Positions 36,101 to 39,551 of a DNA stretch of 39,551 bases are shown in pieces. This stretch comes from SIAJ01 sp036266155 (GTDB lineage: Bacteria; Planctomycetota; Planctomycetia; Gemmatales; Gemmataceae): the NCBI GenBank assembly GCA_036266155.1, contig DATANR010000132.1, forward strand, positions 1-39,551, given 5' to 3'. Below the pieces are notes generated by a model, which was given only the letters and a program-made list of their open reading frames with translations, did not search any database and had not been told where the DNA came from. How positions within the stretch are numbered: position 1 is the first letter of the stretch; the number at the start of each line of letters is the position of its first letter. The translations under genes and the position numbers were made by a program.

Positions 36101-36288
36101 GGCAGGTGCCGGACCGCGACTCGGCACTGCTGATGGCCGGGTTCTTCGGCCGGCTCGGCGGGGGCAAGGCTCGTGATGCCGCTCTCCGCGAAGCGCAACT
36201 CGAGCAGGTGACACGCCGGCGGGACCGGTTCGGGGCGGCCCACCCGTACTTCTGGGCCGCCTACACTCTGACCGGGCAGACGCGGTAG
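33160..36288 (+). CDS. Secreted TPR-CHAT caspase-like protease (CHAT 2)
   Basis: The product has 1042 residues. It starts at GTG 33160 just after an in-frame stop, and the GTG begins a signal peptide (MKLLLTLACLGLAMVCPAAA). Ten or more 42-residue kinesin-light-chain-type TPRs (GRYTKAEPLYRRALDI ... LGGDHPTTALALNNL) run from about residue 40 to 490. A helical linker (about 490-700) and the CHAT domain (about 730-1042) follow, with His878 in STHGFF and Cys948 in LSACETGVGE. Both catalytic residues are present. It is distinct from CHAT 1 in sequence and has far more regular repeats. No kinase gene adjoins it. It lies behind promoter motif copy 4, 153 bases after the FlgO/CsgG-like gene. Confidence 0.95.
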   Translation: MKLLLTLACLGLAMVCPAAAQAPKDASRNKPEADDAARLKDLWNQAHKLAKEGKPKEALVVCETALGLAKAKLGESHKDTIALTHLLGYLYQSVGQYAKAEPLYRQALDFYEAKLGVHPDTALALSNLAWLYRDTGRYTKAEPLYRRALDICEAKLGGDHPTTALALNNLGLLYQTTGHFTKAEPLLERALAVREKKLGPDHPETAHALGNLANLYQAMGRYAKAEPLHQRAVEISEAKLGGKHPDTAQAIGNLALLHQYIGHYAKAESLYRRSLAIYEATLGGDHPDAVQFVNNLAVLYQSAGQYTKAEPLFDRALAARKARLGADHPATAQSLANLGHLYQVTGRHAKAEPLFRRALAICEEKLGADHSRTAHVLNNLAELYRETGQYARAEPLGRRAVAIGEEALGKDHPGTAFALNDLALLYQAMGDYTAAEPLFARAVDIYRARCGKDHPQTAKVLANAARLSAAQGRTGDAIRTLDRALRAYRRHSVEVLPTLSDGEQLEFLKRGFDRDLKAGLALALAGGLGEENRLRVAAWLLNGKAVATESMAEKVILARDADSPASRKVLAELEDVRQRLAGLALKADVPADPTQVEALKDRERRLAASLAAFDTRPRRDDPWYELDELRQRLPADAAYVDVARLPGHDFKTGKDGPDRYVAFVSFRSEETQVADLGSADPIDAAMRAVRREFDAAAKTIRDQGEPQAERDIRVKLAGLGKLVLDPLRRHIDSKARWIISPDSNLWLIPWAALPLDPGAYAVERHDIRYVVSGRDLLLDPLKLDRKTTAPVIVADPDFDRGPSGAITPAYPDAQRGLSKDFKLGAVRRLPGTAAEAEAILPHLEKFAGAKPRVLTDADAGTAAVRRLRSPRVLVLSTHGFFLEDELATRTSNLGRAGGENPLLRCGLLLAGCNRAEAAGPGADTGVLTGLEVVGTDLRGTELVVLSACETGVGEVRSGEGVAGLRQAFQLAGAEAVVATLWQVPDRDSALLMAGFFGRLGGGKARDAALREAQLEQVTRRRDRFGAAHPYFWAAYTLTGQTR
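33436..34566 (+). repeat. 126 bp tandem coding repeats (TPR array)
   Basis: Nine consecutive units of 126 bp (one of 123 bp) encode near-identical 42-residue TPRs inside CHAT 2. The unit core is AAGGC(G/C)GA(G/A)CCGCTGT. The high DNA-level similarity suggests recent expansion or homogenisation and makes copy-number change likely. Confidence 0.8.
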
Positions 36289-36451
36289 TCGGGACGCAGG
36301 CGCCGCTTCTACTATCTGCGGATCACGGCGTGCGCGAAGAAATCGGCCGAGTGACGGCGAGTTGCCGGCGAACGGAACTTGATCTGTCGCGCAGTGTTTG
36401 GTCTCGCACGCGGTGCTCCAAACCGCCAACTCCCAATCTTGTGAGTTCACC

Positions 36452-37876
36452 ATGCGTCACGTTGCATCCCTTGTTGCGCTGACCCTGCTAGCCATCAGCA
36501 GTTCCGCCATTGCCGCCGACAAGCCGAACATCGTATTCATCCTGGCCGACGACCTTGGCCTCGATGGCGTCGGCTGCTACGGCTCCGACAAGCACAAGAC
36601 CTCGAACATCGACAAGCTCGCCACATCGGGAACAAGATTTGAGACGTGTTACGCCGCGCCACTGTGCGGCCCGTCGCGGTGCGCCTTGATGACCGGCCGT
36701 TACGCCTTTCGCACGGGCGGGCTAACCAACAATTCCTGGCGCAAAGGCGGCCCCGGGGCCATGTCAAAGGACGAGCATCCGATGGCGCAACTGCTCAAGA
36801 AGGCAGGCTACGCCACGTGCGAGGCGGGCAAATGGCGGCAAGTCGGCGAGACGCCCCGCGACTGGGGCTTTGACGAATACTGCACGGATCCAACTGCCAG
36901 CGGATGGTACTGGAAGGACAACTACACGAAGAACGGCGAAGCCATCAAGACCGCCAACGAGGAGTACAACCCGGACGTCATTCACAAATTCGGCCTCGAC
37001 TTCATTCGCCGTCACAAAGAGAAGCCGTTCTTCCTGTATTACGCGATGCACCTGGTCCACGCACCCATCGTCAAGACGCCGGACTCCAAGGCCGACACGA
37101 AGGAGTTCTACGAGGACAACATCGCCTACATGGACAAGCAGGTCGGCGAAATCGTCGCGGAGTTGGAAAAGCTCGGTTTGCGGGAGAAGACGCTCGTCCT
37201 GTTCAGTGGCGACAACGGGACGGCGCTCAACTACCCATGTACCATCGGCGGCAGAATGATCAACGGCAAAAAGGCGTCGATGCTGGAGGGTGGCTCGCGG
37301 GTGCCGCTCATCGCCAGTTGGCCCGGCACCACACCGGCGGGGAAGGTGTCCAAGGACATCGTGAATTTCACCGATATGCTCTCGACGTTCGTCGCCTTGG
37401 CCGGCGGCGAATTGCCGAAAGACTTCACTTACGACAGTCGCAGCATCGCCCCGCAACTGCGCGGTGAGAAGGGTAACCCGCGCGAGTGGGCGTTCGTCCA
37501 ACTCGGTGCGCGCTGGTATGTCCGTGAAAAGGGATGGAAAATGACCGAGACGGGCGAACTGTTCGACATGAGCGACGCGCCGTTTACCGAGAAGTTGGTC
37601 GCCGCGTCGGCTGACACCGCCGAAAGCAAGGCGGCGCGTGAGCGACTGAGCAAGGTGCTCGCCGAGTTGAACCCGGCCGGCGGCAAGAAGGACATTGTGC
37701 CGAAACCGCGGACGCCGCACAACACAACCGACTTGCCTTTGCAACGTAACCGCCTTGTGAAACGAATTGAAGGCTGCCCAAGCGCGAATGCCGCACGCGC
37801 GGCACCATTTCGGGGGCTCTATTGCGCTAGTATTTTGCACGACGCGTTTTCAACCCATCTCCTCTGCCGACAATGA
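36452..37876 (+). CDS. Secreted sulfatase (arylsulfatase family)
   Basis: The product has 474 residues with a signal peptide (MRHVASLVALTLLAISSSAI). It has the sulfatase signature CGPSR with Cys72, to be converted to formylglycine, and metal ligands in NIVFILADDLG. LFSGDNGT and ELFDMSDAP are also typical. The family hydrolyses sulfate esters, in planctomycetes mostly on sulfated polysaccharides. The ATG at 36452 is chosen for the signal peptide; upstream codons add a non-hydrophobic leader. The last ~45 residues (from LPLQRNRLVKRIEG) do not look like sulfatase. The final nine and the stop lie in a dispersed hairpin element (copy C), suggesting the original 3' end was replaced. No maturase gene is nearby. 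Confidence 0.93.
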   Translation: MRHVASLVALTLLAISSSAIAADKPNIVFILADDLGLDGVGCYGSDKHKTSNIDKLATSGTRFETCYAAPLCGPSRCALMTGRYAFRTGGLTNNSWRKGGPGAMSKDEHPMAQLLKKAGYATCEAGKWRQVGETPRDWGFDEYCTDPTASGWYWKDNYTKNGEAIKTANEEYNPDVIHKFGLDFIRRHKEKPFFLYYAMHLVHAPIVKTPDSKADTKEFYEDNIAYMDKQVGEIVAELEKLGLREKTLVLFSGDNGTALNYPCTIGGRMINGKKASMLEGGSRVPLIASWPGTTPAGKVSKDIVNFTDMLSTFVALAGGELPKDFTYDSRSIAPQLRGEKGNPREWAFVQLGARWYVREKGWKMTETGELFDMSDAPFTEKLVAASADTAESKAARERLSKVLAELNPAGGKKDIVPKPRTPHNTTDLPLQRNRLVKRIEGCPSANAARAAPFRGLYCASILHDAFSTHLLCRQ

Positions 37877-37947
37877 CATGTGTCCAAAAAAACGAGCAGA
37901 GATTGCCAACCCCCATCTCTGTTTGGCAATCTTTGTTGGCAATCTCT
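37846..37947 (+). repeat. Dispersed hairpin element, copy C
   Basis: GTTTTCAACCCATCTCCTCTGC (37846-37867) is shared with copy A. AGAGATTGCCAAC (37898-37910) pairs perfectly with GTTGGCAATCTCT (37935-37947). An imperfect middle arm TTGGCAATCT (37923-37932) gives an alternative pairing, as in copy B. It overlaps the 3' end of the sulfatase gene. The rest of the gap to 38219 holds only the related stem at 38094-38160. Confidence 0.75.
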
Positions 37948-38093
37948 CCCTTCAAGTCGCAGCGACACGCCGACGCCGTGTTGTAGCAGCGTCGCCACCC
38001 TGCCGACAAACAGCTCGCGCTTGTCCGGCCGTCTCCTTCTCTCCTTGGTGCAATGAAACGCAATTAATCGGAAGGGTGGGTGCGGCAAAACCG

Positions 38094-38160
38094 TGGCGAT
38101 CTTGGCGACCTTACTCAAAAACCCGCGGAAAACGCACTCCTTCAAAAAGCAAGATCGCCA
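38094..38160. repeat. Related stem, possible copy D of the hairpin element
   Basis: TGGCGATCTTG (38094-38104) pairs perfectly with CAAGATCGCCA (38150-38160) across 45 bases. The core GCGATCT / AGATCGC is that of copy B, but the outer arm is ATCTTG rather than ATCTCT, so membership of the same family is uncertain. Confidence 0.4.
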
Positions 38161-38219
38161 ACTCCCGGGGCGTAAAACTCGGACAGACTTTGACTCTGTG
38201 GGGGTGGCTGCAATGCAAG

Positions 38220-39335
38220 CTATGGTCGCTTCGGTGCGAGCTTGGTGAGGCCGAGTGTGGCCCACGAACTGGCGGCGCAGTTGATCGGCGTCAAGAGCTT
38301 CGAACTGCCCGGTGAACCATCGGGGGTCGAGCGCGAGATCATCGGCCAACTGCCGTCCGGCTTTTGCGTGGCGACCAGGAAGTCGATCCCACGCCTGATT
38401 TCGGTTCGTTCTGCTGTGAGGCCCGCGAGCGCCAAGACATACAAAGTCTGGCCGGTGGCGAACGCGTCGCTCTTCAATTCCGGGACGGTCTGGCTCCATC
38501 CGCCGTCGGCACGCTGGAGCGTCAGCAATTCGTCGATTGCCTTTTGCATCTTTTCACGCGGTACGCCAGCGCGAGCTGCCAGTAACACCTTCAGCGCCTT
38601 GTCCTGATGCAGATCGGCAGACTTGGCCGCGTCGAGCCAGGCGATCGCTTTCTTGAGTGCCTCGCATTGCGGTTTCGGCGCGTCAGGACCGTCTTCTCCT
38701 TCGAGCGCCATGATGATCCAGGCCGCGTCCGTACTTTGGCTTTCGTTGATCGGTGGTCGACGAAGCGTGGCAAAAAACTCCCACGAACCATCCGGTTGCT
38801 GCTTCTTGACGATCTCGTCCGCGATCAACTTCAAGCTCTGTTTTTGACCTTCGCTCAACTTGGGCAATGACCGGGCGGCGACGGCCAGGAACGGGAGCCC
38901 CATGTTCAGGCCGCGCCCTTGTGGCCGCGGGTCCGGCGGATCGGCCGGATTGGGAAAAATCTTCGAGGCCAGCAACTTCTCCTTGCTGCCGAGCAGAGAC
39001 TCGAACGTATCGGCCAGATACGTCTTGTCGATCGCATAGCCCTGCCGATCGGCCTCGCTGAGCGCCCAGAGTGGCATCGGCACGTGATGACAGGCGGCAC
39101 AGCCGCGCGACTTCAGCCAGGCAGCGCTTTCGGTCTGTAAGTAACCGATAGCGCGACCGACGGTCTTTTGGATCTGCTCAGTCGTTGCGTGGGGAATGGA
39201 GTCCGCCTTCGTGGGGATCGTCTGCGCGGACGATTTCTGAGGAAGCGACTTCGGTTCTTCGCCCGTTGCGTCAACAGCGATTGCCAATAGCCCACAGAAC
39301 ACTGAGAGGAAACGCCGTCGAGAGATTCTGCTCAT
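38220..39335 (-). CDS. Secreted terpene cyclase-fold (squalene cyclase-like) protein with c-type heme motif
   Basis: The product has 371 residues. The N-terminus MSRISRRRFLSVFCGLLAIA is a Tat-like signal (RRRFL). A c-type heme motif CAACH lies at 79-83. The rest is an (alpha/alpha) barrel with repeated QxxDGSW motifs (KKQQPDGSWEFF, LQRADGGWSQTV, ATQKPDGSWPMI) as in squalene-hopene cyclase and prenyltransferase beta-subunits. The DxDD catalytic motif of cyclases is not seen, so terpene cyclisation is doubtful. A redox or binding role is more plausible. Tat export of a heme-Cys protein is unusual because cytochromes c normally use Sec. It stands alone. Confidence 0.85.
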   Translation of the reverse strand: MSRISRRRFLSVFCGLLAIAVDATGEEPKSLPQKSSAQTIPTKADSIPHATTEQIQKTVGRAIGYLQTESAAWLKSRGCAACHHVPMPLWALSEADRQGYAIDKTYLADTFESLLGSKEKLLASKIFPNPADPPDPRPQGRGLNMGLPFLAVAARSLPKLSEGQKQSLKLIADEIVKKQQPDGSWEFFATLRRPPINESQSTDAAWIIMALEGEDGPDAPKPQCEALKKAIAWLDAAKSADLHQDKALKVLLAARAGVPREKMQKAIDELLTLQRADGGWSQTVPELKSDAFATGQTLYVLALAGLTAERTEIRRGIDFLVATQKPDGSWPMISRSTPDGSPGSSKLLTPINCAASSWATLGLTKLAPKRP

Positions 39336-39475
39336 AGTCGAGTCTCGGCGATGCGATCGGGAAGAACTTGTACCGCGCTACCATTCATTGAAGCGGTAAC
39401 GCCCCCGGCCATCTTTGATTTACCAGTTTTGGATCGCTGCGGCGGGTCAATGTGCGGAGCGGCGACCGATGGTAG

Positions 39476-39540
39476 CCAGGGGTGACCAAAGGGAAGCCCT
39501 GGAAGGCAGCGCATGAGCAACAACGGAGCCCCGTAGGGGC
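39476..39540. repeat. REP-like palindromes at right edge
   Basis: CCAGGG (39476-39481) with CCCTGG (39497-39502), then GCCCC-GTA-GGGGC (39528-39540). The pair resembles palindromic repeats seen in many planctomycete genomes next to RAYT genes. The repeat unit may continue beyond the window. Confidence 0.5.
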
Positions 39541-39551
39541 GACAGAGAGTC

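Overview
The window looks like chromosomal DNA of a planctomycete, most likely of the Gemmataceae. The evidence is family content. There are WD40 proteins with a HEAT-like tail, Ser/Thr kinases with an N-terminal zinc finger, secreted TPR-CHAT proteases, a planctomycete-type c-type cytochrome, a sulfatase, a surface protein starting with an LEAR-VTPA type export motif, a mu-protocadherin-like Gly/Ser protein and a planctomycete-style ECF sigma factor. The DNA is GC-rich, genes are loosely packed, and the intergenic regions carry many palindromic repeats. No rRNA, tRNA or CRISPR array was recognised.

Left part (1-11,400). A secreted WD40 protein (427-2928, minus) lies between two diverged direct copies of an ~80 bp repeat. 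A two-gene unit follows: a MarR regulator with a clear palindromic operator, overlapping by ATGA a secreted tandem-domain esterase. Next comes a decay zone with an RTX-repeat C-terminal fragment and an ECF sigma remnant carrying two opposing frameshifts. A minus-strand operon of three secreted proteins ends this part (NTF2-like, mu-protocadherin-like, helical unknown).

Middle (11,405-26,430). A 1473-residue fusion (zinc finger, kinase, degenerate cyclase, AAA ATPase, TPR) is followed by a DUF2891 protein and a TPR tail fragment. Then comes an operon of a membrane kinase with a periplasmic DUF4384-like domain and a secreted TPR-CHAT protease. A convergent ECF sigma gene and a divergent beta-helix surface protein complete this part.

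Right part (26,600-39,551). This holds a hypothetical gene, a REP-associated tyrosine transposase between mirrored REP arrays, small secreted proteins, a cytochrome/DUF4384 and FlgO/CsgG-like gene pair, a second TPR-CHAT protease, a sulfatase, and a heme-motif terpene-cyclase-fold protein. The window ends in another palindromic repeat.

Two signals tie the region together. First, a bipartite motif CCATTAGGTT-N14-CGTACC lies 42-81 bases before four plus-strand units: kinase/CHAT, beta-helix protein, cytochrome/FlgO-like, and (degenerate) the second CHAT gene. I infer a shared, probably ECF-type, promoter, with the sigma at 23713-24339 as a candidate. Second, a dispersed hairpin family (AGAGATNGCCAAC and its complement) occurs in at least three intergenic places, with compensatory changes in the stem. 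Functions beyond family level are inference.
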